Assembly: GCA_011503125.2 (NCBI GenBank)
Contig: WWBZ02000082.1
Coordinates: 620,001 to 684,000, forward strand
Direction of reading: 5' to 3'
DNA from: Botryosphaeria dothidea
Taxonomy: Eukaryota > Ascomycota > Dothideomycetes > Botryosphaeriales > Botryosphaeriaceae
DNA: 64,000 nucleotides
Shown: piece after piece, positions 1-11,460 of the stretch
Layout of the letters: each line of letters opens with the position of its first letter
How positions within the stretch are numbered: position 1 is the stretch's first letter
The notes under the pieces: generated by a model
Databases searched by the model: none
What the model saw: only the letters and a program-made list of their open reading frames with translations
What the model was told of the DNA's origin: nothing
Translations under genes and position numbers: made by a program

Positions 1-1
1 G

Positions 2-157
2 GTCCAGCAGAGTCCGCAGGTGGAGGGTGATGTGCATCCGGCGTACCGGGGGAAGGTCAGGAGCGCGAGCGGTAGCTCGGCCGGTGGGGAGAGGGAGAGG
101 CAGCAGCAGAACCCGCCGTACCCGGTCAGTGAGGCCGAGTCGAGCGTTGTTGCGTAG
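2..157 (+). CDS. C-terminal end of an unidentified protein (partial)
   Basis: The second frame is open from the window edge to a TAG at 155-157, giving 51 residues rich in Ser, Gln, Glu and Arg, including a GERERQQQNPPYP stretch and ending SEAESSVVA. The composition looks like a disordered fungal C-terminus and the stop is followed by AT-richer DNA, as expected of a 3' end. No domain is visible, so no function can be given. The call rests only on the open frame and base composition. Confidence 0.5.
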   Translation, partial: VQQSPQVEGDVHPAYRGKVRSASGSSAGGERERQQQNPPYPVSEAESSVVA

Positions 158-623
158 GCTGAATCTTCAGGGGAAGACCTCTCGTCGTTGAGAGAATATG
201 GGGAAGATGTAGGCGGAGAAGCATTTGCACTGTACGATTCGATGGAAGCGAGTAACGTGGGCGGTCCTCTTTAATGTTTTGCGTGTCTGGATTCTTTTGA
301 TGGCTGAGCGGGCGGTATTGGTCACGAATTCTTTTGCTCAGAGTCGACGTTATAGTCGCAGGCGGCCGCAATATCTTAATTATGCTGGTTATGATACCTT
401 TGCTTGGTTAGCCATAATGAAGAAAATGCTCATTTTTTCAGCATTCTTTACGGTCGCGTTCGCAGTCTATCGCTGTAGGAGAGATGGTAACTTTAAAACC
501 AGTCAGACATATTCATTCTTCGATTGGCTGGATCTGGTTGCAAAAATGACCGGTCTTGATGAGCAAGCAAGGCCCGATTTGATAAGTAATATCACCAGAA
601 GGTCATTGGAATTTTAGATTCAA
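158..623. other. Intergenic; no supported gene
   Basis: AT-richer DNA between the end of the first gene and the 3' end of the HET relic. A 130-codon open frame at 225-617 (+) has no recognisable motif and is probably chance. Confidence 0.4.
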
Positions 624-1329
624 CTATTGCAGACTGTCTAGAGGTAGAAGCTCGCAGTAGGATAGGACGTAAAGCTCTCCATCGAGAAGTTTGAGAGTAA
701 CGTCTATGAAGACCTCTCTACACGACTTCGAGTAACCCGCCTGGATTGAACATCGCATGCCGGAAGGCATGGCGTCCAGTAGTGCGAACACCTGATCTCT
801 TGGATCTGATGATCCGAGCCGGTACGAAGGACCAAGGGCTATAGTTGTCCTTTCCAAAAATCGAAGTAAAGAATCAGGCCGGCCGTAAGTTGCATGAAGA
901 ATGCCTTGTGGGCCAAAGCCCGCAGAGTAAAGATCATCTAACCAGGCCGGAGGCCAATCAGGCTTCCGAAGTATTTTATGTTGTCGTCCAAGCACCAGAA
1001 GCTTATGGAGGTATCGAATAAGTGATGAGTGTACTGAGTCATGTCCGCAGATGAAGTGTATATACATCAGCAGCCAACACGAATTCTTGGTACGCCCATG
1101 CTCGATGCCACCAAGGTCTACCCAGAATATTCGTAAAAGACCGAAGCAGAGCGCCATCGTGTTGAATGGAGCTGTGGAACTGAGAGACCGGTGTGATAAA
1201 TATGGAAGAGCGAGAATGTAAGACGTGCGGGGTTCGCAAGGCTTGTTGTCAGCTGGTGAGATTGATGCGAACCCTGTAAGGGCTGTGTAAACTAGTCTAC
1301 CCGTCCTGTCGTGGGTAGAAAGTGACACG
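624..1329 (-). pseudogene. HET-domain (heterokaryon incompatibility) pseudogene
   Basis: Two overlapping minus frames carry parts of the HET domain. Frame one (1239 down to 1039) has the hallmark GRPWWHRAWAYQEFVLAA (compare RPW..R.WV.QE..LA) and then stops. The second frame continues with FICGHDSVHSSL and the late motif SSDPRDQVFALL, followed by a GYSKSCREVF segment, and stops at 624 where a SWVPDW-type continuation would be expected. The two frames meet at about 1050-1075, so at least one frameshift separates them. The N-terminal part of the domain (YxALSYxWG) is not found upstream. HET proteins trigger incompatibility reactions when incompatible hyphae fuse; this copy is very likely dead. 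An intron joining the frames is possible but no good splice pair is seen. Confidence 0.75.
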
Positions 1330-1908
1330 GGGTCATGGTATTCGAAGATGGGCTTTGTCGATTGCTGAAAAGTATACTGGCAGAGAGATTTTTCTCTAAT
1401 GACCTGCTCTAATGTGCAATAGCTGAATATAGTGATGTGAAGCCATTCCCGACCACGTTGCCATTACACACGAATCTCCACCAAACTAATACATGTGCAA
1501 AAAGCATATCACAATTATCGAGAGCCCTCAAGATGATTCTGTATGATCTTATTATTCCGTGTTTTCCTACGTAGAATGCTAATGCTACCGAATCAGAGCA
1601 ATGACTAATGAAAAGACAGAAAAAAGTGGAAAGAGTCCATGACTTCGTGAAGTCATATCTCTCGCTCGTCAATAAACCCTCTGTGAATAAAAGAGGAAAA
1701 CAAAAGAAAAGGTGCATCAACATCATTACAAAGAATAGCCGTAGCCAGTGTCTGCCGAAACCCGCCAAAAAAAAAAAGCAGCAGCAAAGCAAGAAAATCA
1801 ACACCGATTTCCAATAGCCCCTTCGCTAATCAACCCACCATCATCATCGTTCTCCCAAGGCTTAAACAAAGGGAATCCCCAATCATCCAACAAGTGGCCA
1901 ACACTCAC
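1330..1908. other. Intergenic; 3' flank of the coiled-coil gene
   Basis: A-rich DNA with poly(A) tracts (for example 1768-1778). A hydrophobic minus frame at 1409-1804 is a by-product of T-rich sequence on that strand. No gene or RNA recognised. Confidence 0.4.
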
Positions 1909-4900
1909 TCACTGCACGGCCGAGCTGACCTGACTCGCCTCCTCCTCGGCGACCCTCCTGAAGTAGTCCGCGCCCTCCTGTCCTTCGGGTAGCTGCGCCG
2001 TCGGCAGGTCCGAGCCCAAAGCGCTATCACCAGGGGTAGCTGGGCCGAGGATTTCCTTCGTGGGCGGCGGCGGCTCCAGAGGCGTGAGTGCCGACTCCTC
2101 CTCTACCTCCTTCTGAGGAGTCAAGTCGATCTCGGTAGTCGGGGGCTCAACGTCCTTGGTTCCGGCATCGGAGACGATTTCGGTGGCATCGTCATCGTGG
2201 GTGGGAGCCTCGCTGGCAGTGGGAGCTTCGCTGGCGGTGCCGGTGACAATGCTAGAACCAGATATGGACTCAGCGTCATGGGGGATCTCGGTGGCCTCGC
2301 CTTCGTCTTCATCTACCGGGTCGCTGTAGTGACTCTCGCCGTCATCATCCGAAACCTCGTCATCTTGGATGGTAGTCGCGTCGTTACGAGAAGTTCCAAC
2401 ACTGGTACGGCGGTCGGCTTCGCTGGCGGTGCCTGTCAGGTAGGAGCCGGTGCCGTAAGTGTACTCAGAGCCAGCCTCCGAGCCACGGTCATCATAGGTA
2501 GAGGCGAAGTCGGTACCAGTGCCGTTGCCGCTGACAATGCTGTGGCGGCGCTCAGTGCCAGCCTCGCTTATCTCGTCGAGCTCGCCCTCAGACTCCTCAC
2601 TCAAGATCTCGTTCTCCTTGTTGGCGTCCGAGACGGCGCGTTTGGAGCCCCAAGAAGGCTTGCGGTAGCCGTAGTTGGTCTTGACGGAGTGGCTGCGCTT
2701 GAGACCCGTGTTAGGAGCGCCAGTAAAGCCCTGAGCACCAGTGAGAGTGTTGCCGCTGATCTGACTCAGAGAGAGGATGCGACGGGCGTTCGGGTTCGAC
2801 TGAGCAGCACTGTTGCGCTTGGCTGGACGAGCGCCCAAAGCCATGTTCACGCCCTTAGCAGCGGCGCTGGGAGGCGGCATAGCGGACGAGTCTATGTTGG
2901 GTGAGGCACGAGCAACCTTAGCGGCACTGATACCCTTCTGCAGCAACAAGGCACGAGAGTGATCCATGATGCCATTGAGAATGCGGCGCTCAAGAGCATC
3001 AGCCTTCGTTTCCATGTTCTGGAGCTCCTCGCGACGGATATTCAGGGCCATCTCAAGCGAAGAAACGTCGGCGTTCAGGCGCATCTTCTGCGACATGAGC
3101 ATCTCCTTCTCGTGACGGAGCATCTCGACTTCCTGGCGGAGGGCATCCTTCTCATCATTGAGGCTACCAATGTCGGCCTCAATGTATTCCTTCTGCACAA
3201 GACGACGCTCAAGCAGAAGAGCAACCTCCTCGGCCTCTCTCTGCTTGTTCTCGTTGTCTTCAGTGATAAGCTTGGTCTGAGACTGGACGAACTCTGTCAT
3301 CTCAGCAGCTGTGGCCATGACCTGCTTGTGAATATCGTCAAGACGCTCCATCTGAGCAGCAGACTTCTCCGTATCATTAGCATGAATAAGCAACTGATCA
3401 AGCTTATCTTTGACGTCAGTGTCGTCGTACTTCTCGGTCGGCTCCGGCGGAGGCGGCAAAAGTGCAGGCAGTCCTGCGAAGAAGGTTTCCTTGAGCTCTT
3501 CCGACCGACTCTTCGCATCATTGGCGGCCGCGGCGGCAGCGGCCTCAGCTGCAGCCTTGGTCTCTTCCTGTGCAGCCTTTGCGGCTTCTTCGGCAGCCTT
3601 GGAGTGCTCGTAGTGCTGAGTGACGAGAGCGAGGATTTCCTGAAGGGTCATCATGAACTTGGGGTGGTTCTCGGTAAGGTCGTCCTGCATAGCGGTGAGG
3701 GCCGTGAGTGCCTTTGCGACCTCGTCCCTTGTCAACTGGTGCTCGGACTTGTTGTCTTCATGCTTCTCATCTAGCTTGGCTATGGTATCGTCCATCTTGG
3801 TGAAGACGGTGGCCGAATCACCCGCCAGCTTCTCCGTGGTCTCTGTGAAAGTCGCGTTCATGCTGGTGATGGTCGTTCCGAGAGTGTCAATTGTAACCTT
3901 GAGTTCCTCGGACACTGCCTTGGTGGTGGTCATCAACTCCTCCTGAGCTGTGGTCTTCTCATCAAGCTTTTGAGCGGAGGCTTCAGCGAGAACCAGCATG
4001 TCGTCGTACTTTGTCGTCATCTCAGCAAACTTCTCGTCGAGCTTCTCGATGACGCCGTTGATGACAGCATCCTTGACTTCATCATGCTTCTCGAGAGAGG
4101 CAGTAGCCTTCTCTTCAGAGTCAGTCTTGATGCCCTCGATAGAGCCGTGCGTGCGCTCAAATTCGCGGTTGACCGTCTCGATCAGCTCCTTGACATCAGC
4201 GGTGACATTGAAGTTAGTTCCGATAGTCTCCTCGAGGCTCTTGATGGTTTCCTTGACACCTTCAACGCCCTCGCCGCCCTCCTGAAGCTTGGTCTTGATC
4301 TCCTCCTTGACAGCATCCAAGAATTCCTTGACCTCGCCAATCTTGGTGATGATGGTATCAGCTTCGTTCTTGCGATCGTCGAAAGCTTTTGCGGTGACGC
4401 CAATGTCATTCTCGTAGCTCTCTTTCATCTTGTCGTGGCTGTCGCGGAAGTCGTGGATCAAACCAACAACCTGCTCGATGTCGGCCTTTGATGGAACAGC
4501 TTCGGGCTCGGGAATTGTCGCCAACTTCTCCTTGATTTCCGTGATCAGGACTCCAAGTGCATCGGTATCCTCCTTGGTAACCTTCTTCGCTTCCTCCTCC
4601 TCTGAAGGCTTAGCGTTCTTGAGCTCTTCCAAGGCAGTCTTGAGATCCTGCACCAGCACCTCAACAACCGCAACGTCACCCTTGGAAGCGACTTCCTCGC
4701 CATCAATCTTGGCAGAGAGCTTGTCAATGGCTTCGGTAGCGACAAGGACTGCGGCCTCAACGACATCCAGGTGTTCCTTCTTCACCACAGTCTCAGGGTC
4801 CGGAAGCACAATCTCGTCCAACTTGGCCTTCGTGTTTTGGAGGAGAGTCTCGATGGCATCGGTGTCATCTTTCCTGGCCAGGCCATCAACAATCTCAGCG

Positions 4901-7900
4901 TCCCTCCGTTTGTCTTCAGAGAGCACGGTGACTGCTGCCTGCACGTCCTTGAGAAGCTCTTCAACATTGATCAAGTCCTCCTTCAGGGCGATTCCAGCGA
5001 GATCGTCCTTGGAGGCAACTCCAGCAATATCATCCTTCGACGCGACGCCAGCAAGGTCATCCTTCATGGCAACACCTGGAGCAGCCTCGCTCGGGGGAGC
5101 AGGGGGAGGAATGCTCTGGATAGTAGCATCCATGGCCTCGACCTTAATCTGCAGTTGAGTCATCAGAACTTCAAGTTCCTTCAGATCATCGCGCTTGAGA
5201 CCCATTTCCATATCATCCTCCGCGGGTGCATCTCGGGAAAGAGCCTTGTCAGGGTCGTCTGCAAGCACAACTTCATTTCCGACGGCGGAGATATCGTCCT
5301 CAACGGTGGCCTGCTTGTCGCCTTTGAGCCTTGTGATCTCTGTGGTGATTGTTTGAATGCCCTCCTTCAGGGTTTCGAGAATTTCGTAGTTGATGGACAT
5401 GTCCATGGCCGCGCCGGCTCCAGTGACAGCCTTGATGTCTGTGCGCAGGCTTTCGACACCCTCGTTGATGGAATCCAGGATTTCACCAGTGGCTGACATC
5501 TGGCGCTCGGGGTTGTCAATCTTCTTGGCCAGATCAGAACGAAGGTCATCCAGTCCAAGGCGGACGGTCTCCAGAATCTCTTCGGTGTCCGCACGAGATG
5601 CAACGTTGCCAGTGACGCTCTTCCGGAGATTTTCGAGTTGCTCGCAGAGGGCTTGAAGGGCCTCTTCGCTCAGTCCCTGGCCAGCACTCTGTGACTGAGC
5701 CTCCTTGATACCTTCGAGGCCGGTGCGAAGGGCGTCCAAAATCTCTTCCTTATCCTCGGACGAACCATCACTCTTCACGAGACTACCTCCGAGCGTCTCG
5801 CGAAGCTGTTCGAGCTCTTCCTTGATGGCTCCGAGGGTTTCTTTGGACGATTCACCCTGGTCAGCTGTCAGCTGAGTGCGAAGTGCATCCATGTTTTCAC
5901 GGACAGCATCGATGATATCATCCTTGCTGTCCGCTGCACCAGACTTGACCAGGGTAGTTGCCAATATCTCCCGTAGATGCTCGAATTCCTCCTTCATCGT
6001 CTTGAGAACTTCCTCACTCGACTGCGGCGACTGAGCAGCCTCATCCCTGGACTCAAGCTTTTGGTGAAGGTTCTCCAGACTAGCGTGGATTGTATCGAGA
6101 ATCTCGTCACGGTGAGAGGCGGTACCATGAATGACGGCGTCGCGAAGTTGCTCGAACTCGACCTTCATGGCCTCTTCCACTTCCTCTTTTGTGGTGTCTT
6201 CCTCGTCTCGTTTTGCCATGTACGTCTTGAGCCCGTCAAATCCTTCATTCAAAATCTGCATGAGCTCAGTCTTGTCACTACTGGCCGCGGGAACCACCTG
6301 GTTGGTCAAAGCTTCGTGGAGATGCTCGAACTCGGAGCGGATGTAGTCCAGCATCTCCGAGCGATTGATAGCTTGATCTCCCTGAGGTCCAGCGGCCACA
6401 TAGCCTTGGACGTCAGAGCGAAGAGTTTCCAAACCAGTGCGAAGCAAATCGATGATCTCGTCCTTGCCAGTGACATCTTGAGCGCGGTCGACATAGCTTT
6501 CAATCTCTGCACGCAGCGACTCCAAGCCATCCTTCATTGCGTCAAGAACTTGCTCAGTGTCGCGTCCGTTGGCAGAAGAGTACGCCTTGAATTCAGTTCG
6601 CATGTCTTCAACCAAACCCTGAAGTCTGGTCATGACCTGCTCGCCGTAACCACCAAGCGGGATCTGGGTACCTTCCAGACCGGCCTTCACAGCTTCGAAC
6701 AGATCCTCACGAGATATCTCGAGCTCGCGCGGCGCAGTTTCGAGACCCGCCTTCACAGCGTCGAAGAGGTCGTCTCGAGAAATCTCCAGTTCGCGGAGAG
6801 CGGAGGGCCCGTGAGTCTCGAAACCGTCCCGAACCGCTTCCAGGATGATACCGCGTGTCAATTCAGAATCCGTGTTGTTTGCGGGCGCTGCAACCTGCAT
6901 CGATGGTCGGAACTCATCCAGGCACTCACGAACGGCTGAGATAACATCCTCGCGGGTTTCGTGGGTGTTGTTCTCAGGCTGGGGGAATTCCATGTGGGTC
7001 ATAGCTTCCATAACAGCGTCCATGACCTCATCACGGCTGAGGGACTGTGAGGACGGGGCATCAGAGCGGTACTGCCCCAGGCCTTCTCGCAGGCACTCAA
7101 GAATCTCGTCGCGTTCGAGGCCAAACTGCTGAAGTTCGATCTCAGGCTTGTAAGCTTCGTAAGCCTCTTTGACAGCCTCGAGGATAGCCTCCTTATCTAA
7201 TGGTTGACTGGGCGCCTGGGTATCAGGGTCTAGTCCTTGTTCGGCAAGGGCATGCTTGACGACCGCATACACCTCTTGGTTGTCGACGGAGGCCCTGGAA
7301 CCGACAGATGCGTTGGATCCCCGCCTCTTCGACCTCAAAACATGGTCCATGTGTTCTTTGAGTTCAGCCAGGCCCTCCTGAATGATGCGGGTAACGTCCT
7401 CCTTCTCTTGACCATCCTCCAACGCAAGCGCACTAGTGCTGTTTGGCGTAATCTCGTCGATCTTACGGCCAAGCTCGCGGCCCATACCGAGCACCTCGCC
7501 CCTCAGGTCCCTCACCAAAGCTTTGGTTTCTGCAGTGATACCACCAGATTCTGCGACGCTATCCTTGATCTTCTTCAGGAGCTTTAGCATGTCAGCACTG
7601 ACGAAATCGGCGGCTTTCGGGCTTGAGTAAGGCTTCGAAGTGTTGGCGTCGTTCGACACACCAAGGGCGGCATTGATATCACGGGTCGCCCTAGCAACCT
7701 GGCTCTCTGGGCTTGAAGAAAGGTGCGCCTCAGCCACATCGCGCAGGGTAAGAGCACGACTTTCTGAACCCTGCTTGATGAACTCCACCAACTCTCCAAC
7801 TTTCTTGGAAGTCTCGTTCGATTCTTGATTCGACTTTTCAAACAGACCGTTTAGTGTGTTGATCAGACGCTCCTGTCCCTCCTTGGTGACCATCTCCCGT

Positions 7901-9137
7901 ACAATCTTCTCGAGCATCGCGACGCTTGCAGCACCTTCAATGGAGTAAGGGTTCGGGCTTCCTATCCTCTCATCTATGAAGGGAGAATTCATGCGGGGGA
8001 GGCGGAAGCCGTGCTTGTCTGATGCGTCAGGAGTGCCTGGCGCTGCGCTCAAGCCACCGAAGCTGTTGGACCTCGTGTGCATGCCTGGAATTGGCGGAGG
8101 GGCGAAAAGAGCAGCGCCATTGATATTGCTGACCAGCTCCTTCAGGCTCTTCCTGATGTCCTCATCACGAGCATTTGTCGCTTCCTTTAGACTAATGAGA
8201 TCTGTTGCGTTGTCCTTGCTGCGTCGGCTCAGCTGGGCCATTTCGCGCTGCAGATTTCCGGCTATTGTTGCAATCTCCTTGATCTGGGAGGAGAGGTTAT
8301 CCGCTTCCTGCGGCTTGGCTCGAGGAGTGCTACCGTTATGGATTTCATGCACCGGAGACTCGAAGTCCCGCAGTGGCATCGACTGTAGCGCCATGTAGGT
8401 TGCTGAGGGAGGAGTGTTCTCTCCCAGGATTGCCTTATGTGAGCGGGTACTAGTACGCAATGGGGAAGTATCTCTCATAATCTCGCGCTGGGTCGGGGTG
8501 GATGCGGCGGAATGGGTCTTCTCCGGAGAAGTAGGTGGAGAGCTCAAAGGCTCGGGGACGGCTGACGAGGCACCATGCCGACTTGAAGGACGCTCGGGCG
8601 ACTTCTCGGGTGACCGCGACGGGCTGAGGATGCTCCTGAAGTCGCGCGGATTTGTATCCTGGAAAGACTGCATCCGCTTGTGCGCAGCACCCTTGATGAG
8701 CGACCTCTCCGGTGAAGGGTTCTTGGGCGGCATGGGATTTGTCGTGTAGGTAGGAGCATTTTCGCGAGCCTTTTCTTCGAGGGCCCTTGCGGCATTTGCG
8801 ATAGCAGCAGATGTGTTCGGGCGAGTAGTGAGCTGGGGAGACCCCGGGTTGGGGTTAAGAGGAAGTGGAGGAGGCGCACGCTCGGGGTCCGAGCTATCCC
8901 ACCTACAGAAACGGAAACGAGAGGTCAGTGGCATAGTAACTCTTCTCCGCAGATATTCTGCGGATCTTGTGACGTAAATCGGGCAGAAGCGCGGGACCGA
9001 ACCGGGTCCAAACAATGAGGAAGAGAGGATGCTCACATGGGGATGGACGACATCCTGCTCGAGTCGGAAGAGAAGGAATGCTGGTGCTTGACGAGCGCAT
9101 CGGGCTCGACGGAGCTTTGCCGGCGACTAGACGGCAT
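1909..9137 (-). CDS. Giant coiled-coil repeat protein, 2364 aa
   Basis: Two exons: 9137-9037 and 8902-1909. The 134-bp intron has donor GTGAGC and acceptor CTGTAG, phase 2, giving MPSSRRQSSVEP... then ...SSIPM-WDSSDPERAPPPLP. Residues 1 to about 300 are disordered and Ser/Pro-rich with many SP sites. About 600-1230 hold some 22 degenerate copies of a helical unit of the form [KR][DE]E[IVL]xxAVxxGLExLRxxL. About 1315-1345 hold short repeats GVASKDDLA. From about 1250 to 2020 is heptad-type coiled coil with an Ala-rich patch near 1810-1835. About 2130-2364 are acidic and Gly/Ser/Thr-rich. No catalytic domain is visible. The architecture suggests a long cytoskeletal, septal or organelle tether, but that is inference and I do not recognise a named orthologue. 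Confidence 0.9.
5310..7226 (-). repeat. Helical repeat array inside the coiled-coil gene
   Basis: About 22 units with a core such as RDEILECLREGLGQYR, KDEIIDLLRTGLETLR, KEEILDALRTGLEGIK and TEEILETVRLGLDDLR. Spacing is about 25-40 residues. Two adjacent units (about 6670-6800) share RELEISR.DLF.AVKAGLE almost exactly, which points to a recent internal duplication. The units are predicted amphipathic helices; the family is not recognised. Confidence 0.85.
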
Positions 9138-10752
9138 TGTTTCGTGCTGCTAGAAGGACGCAAAAGGGTATCTTTAAGGGAGGAATGCTAAAGGCGACAA
9201 TTCGGAGGAATGCGCGGATCACTGACAGCGCGGCGCGTGGGGACGATCAACAGCGCACGGCGTGGACGACACGCAGCGATCCAGCGCAGATGGGGCGGAG
9301 AGTGGTTGCGGGGGAGTTTCTTTCGGAGGCAGAGAAGGGGTTGGGCTGGTGGTAGGATGGTAGGTTATGAGAGAGCAGGGTAGAGCATGTAGCCGCATGG
9401 GTGGTTGCCGTGGTCGTAAACAGCAGGTAAACAGTGCACTGACCGGGCGATCAGCGCAAATCGCGAGCGAGCCCTCCACGTCACAGCCCGCCCCAGCGCC
9501 GCCGCTCTAGCCACCAGCCGCCCTACTTTGGGCACGCCTGCCTTGCGCGCGTCCAATCGCTGTGCTCGCGCCCGGCAACCACAGCAACCGCCTCCGCTTC
9601 CACGCAGCTCTTGCAGCCAGGACATCCCACCTCGTCCTCTGTATTCGAAGCGAGCAATAAACCGCGCGCGAGCACTAGACGTAGCCAAACCCTATTGCAT
9701 TGGCGCCGACGGAGCCAACGCAGCTTGCATCATCCATCTCGTCGCGTCGCGTGCTGCACGCCTGTCGTGTCGCCGCATCCGGGTTCCTTTTGAAGCCGTA
9801 CAGCGCGCTGCGGAGACACGCCATGCAGCGCCCGCTGCTGTGTTCTTCTCCAATGCATCAGCCTCGAGTCCGACTTCACGAACGCTCACAGCAGTGGCTC
9901 AAAATAAGCGCGTAGGGCTGAAGCCACCACGCGGCCACCCATGAGTGCTCCAATCCAAACCGCAACAATGCTATCTTGCTTTTAGATTTACAACAAGCTG
10001 GGTGAAGGCATGTTCCATTGAAGCAATCGTCAAGACGCAAGTGCATAATAAGATCCGTCATATGATCGTAGTCTCAGATCTCCCCGGGCCCTCACAACAT
10101 TGCAATGCTCTGCAAACCTATCTCTCTTAGCAGTATGAGTGTCAACCTTTTTCCGCTAGGCCTCCGACAATAGCCGGGGATCACGACAATCTCAAACTAG
10201 CAGGTCTTGGGATGTCGCCGCTGACGAGCGATAGTGCTGCCGAGAAAGGAGGCGCAGCATTGAAGCCAGCATAGATAGACTTCATAAGGAAGAGGGTAGT
10301 CTCAGCGGAGATGACGGACCCGTCGAAGAGACTAGATCGCATCGTAACGTGCCTTTGTTGTCCAGAAAGCCTGGGAGATAAGTTCCAAGTGTCCGCCCCT
10401 TGGCCGCAGAGCCCAAATACCAAAAAAAAAAAGAGTGCTCATACTGCTCTCCGCATGTCGTGCATCGAAGTCATTGCAGTGCTCCGGACGGTCTTTTGCC
10501 GGTGCTGCATCCCACGCCCCAACAAAGACGACGAAGAAAAGGCGAGGCAGAGGCGAGAGAGCGCGCGCTCATTGGACGGAGGCGCGAGCCCGGCGGCTGG
10601 TCTTGGCGCACCGGCGGTCGGAACATCATAGTCTCCGGCACCCTCGCTTCACTGCACCCGCACGATAGCGGGCCCGGATTTTTACCTCGCAACGACGACG
10701 ACGACCCGTATCACGCCTTTACCCGATCGCTCAACTGACGACAGCAGGCAAG
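9138..10752. other. Divergent intergenic region
   Basis: This 1.6-kb region separates the divergent starts of the coiled-coil gene and eL27 and should contain both promoters. It is GC-rich up to about 9900 and mixed after that, with a poly(A) tract at 10422-10431. Several open frames of 60-138 codons lack motifs. No RNA gene recognised. Confidence 0.45.
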
Positions 10753-11460
10753 ATGAAGTGTATGTTGCGACCGTTACTCTGGCTCCATGCTGCCGAATTG
10801 GCTCGCTAACGCTCCACTCCACAGTCCTCAAGGTCGGCCGTGTCGCCATCATCACCCGGGGCCGCTATGCTGGCAAGAAGGTACGACGAAAACCCAATCC
10901 CTACGCGACCGATCACCACCGAGAACGATTGTGCAACTTCTGAAGGCGGACGCATGGACTGGGATCGGGTCGCAGCGAGGAGGAGTTTTTTGGATCACGG
11001 AAACAAATGTTGACTTGGGCGCGGAACAACAGGTCGTGATCATCCAGCCCCAGGACAACGGCTCTAAGTCGCACCCCTTCCCCCACGCCCTCGTCGCCGG
11101 CATCGAGCGCTACCCCTCGAAGGTTACCCGTCGCATGTCGAAGGGTCGCCAGGCCAAGAGGTCGAAGGTCAAGCCGTTCATCAAGACGGTTAACTACAAC
11201 CACCTCATGCCCACCCGCTACACCTTGGAGCTCGAGGGCCTGAAGGGCGTTGTCACCAATGACACCTTCAAGGAGGTTTCGCAGCGCGAGGAGGCCAAGA
11301 AGACCGTCAAGAAGGCTCTTGAGGAGAGGTACCAGAGCGGCAAGAACAGGTGGTTCTTCACTCCTTTGCGTAGGTTATCCCCCTTCTGCCGGCGCATCGC
11401 CGGCCCCTTCCGGAAAGAATTCACAATACTGACGTAGCTTGCTGGACAATAGGTTTCTAG
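10753..11460 (+). CDS. RPL27: 60S ribosomal protein L27 (eL27), 135 aa
   Basis: Four exons: 10753-10759, 10825-10880, 11033-11369 and 11453-11460. Introns use GTATGT/CAG, GTACGA/CAG and GTAGGT/TAG. The spliced protein begins [20 protein letters not shown], continues [19 protein letters not shown], contains [18 protein letters not shown] and ends [11 protein letters not shown], the conserved end of eL27. The length matches the family (yeast 136 aa). It is a structural protein of the large ribosomal subunit carrying an N-terminal KOW fold. The first coding exon is only 7 nt (ATG AAG T) and the last only 8 nt (GT TTC TAG); without them the protein would lose its start and its conserved C-terminal RF. 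Introns crowded at the 5' end are common in ribosomal protein genes. Confidence 0.97.

Noticed and set aside
1409..1804. Hydrophobic 131-codon minus frame that might be a membrane protein
   Set aside because: Its Phe/Leu richness comes from T-rich sequence (A-rich + strand) near a 3' end; no motif or promoter.
2959..3774. 271-codon + frame opposite the coiled-coil gene
   Set aside because: It mirrors Glu/Lys/Leu-rich coiled-coil codons of the minus gene; the Leu/Val-rich product has no motif.
5977..6939. 320-codon + frame opposite the repeat array
   Set aside because: Shadow of the repeats on the other strand, with the same periodicity.
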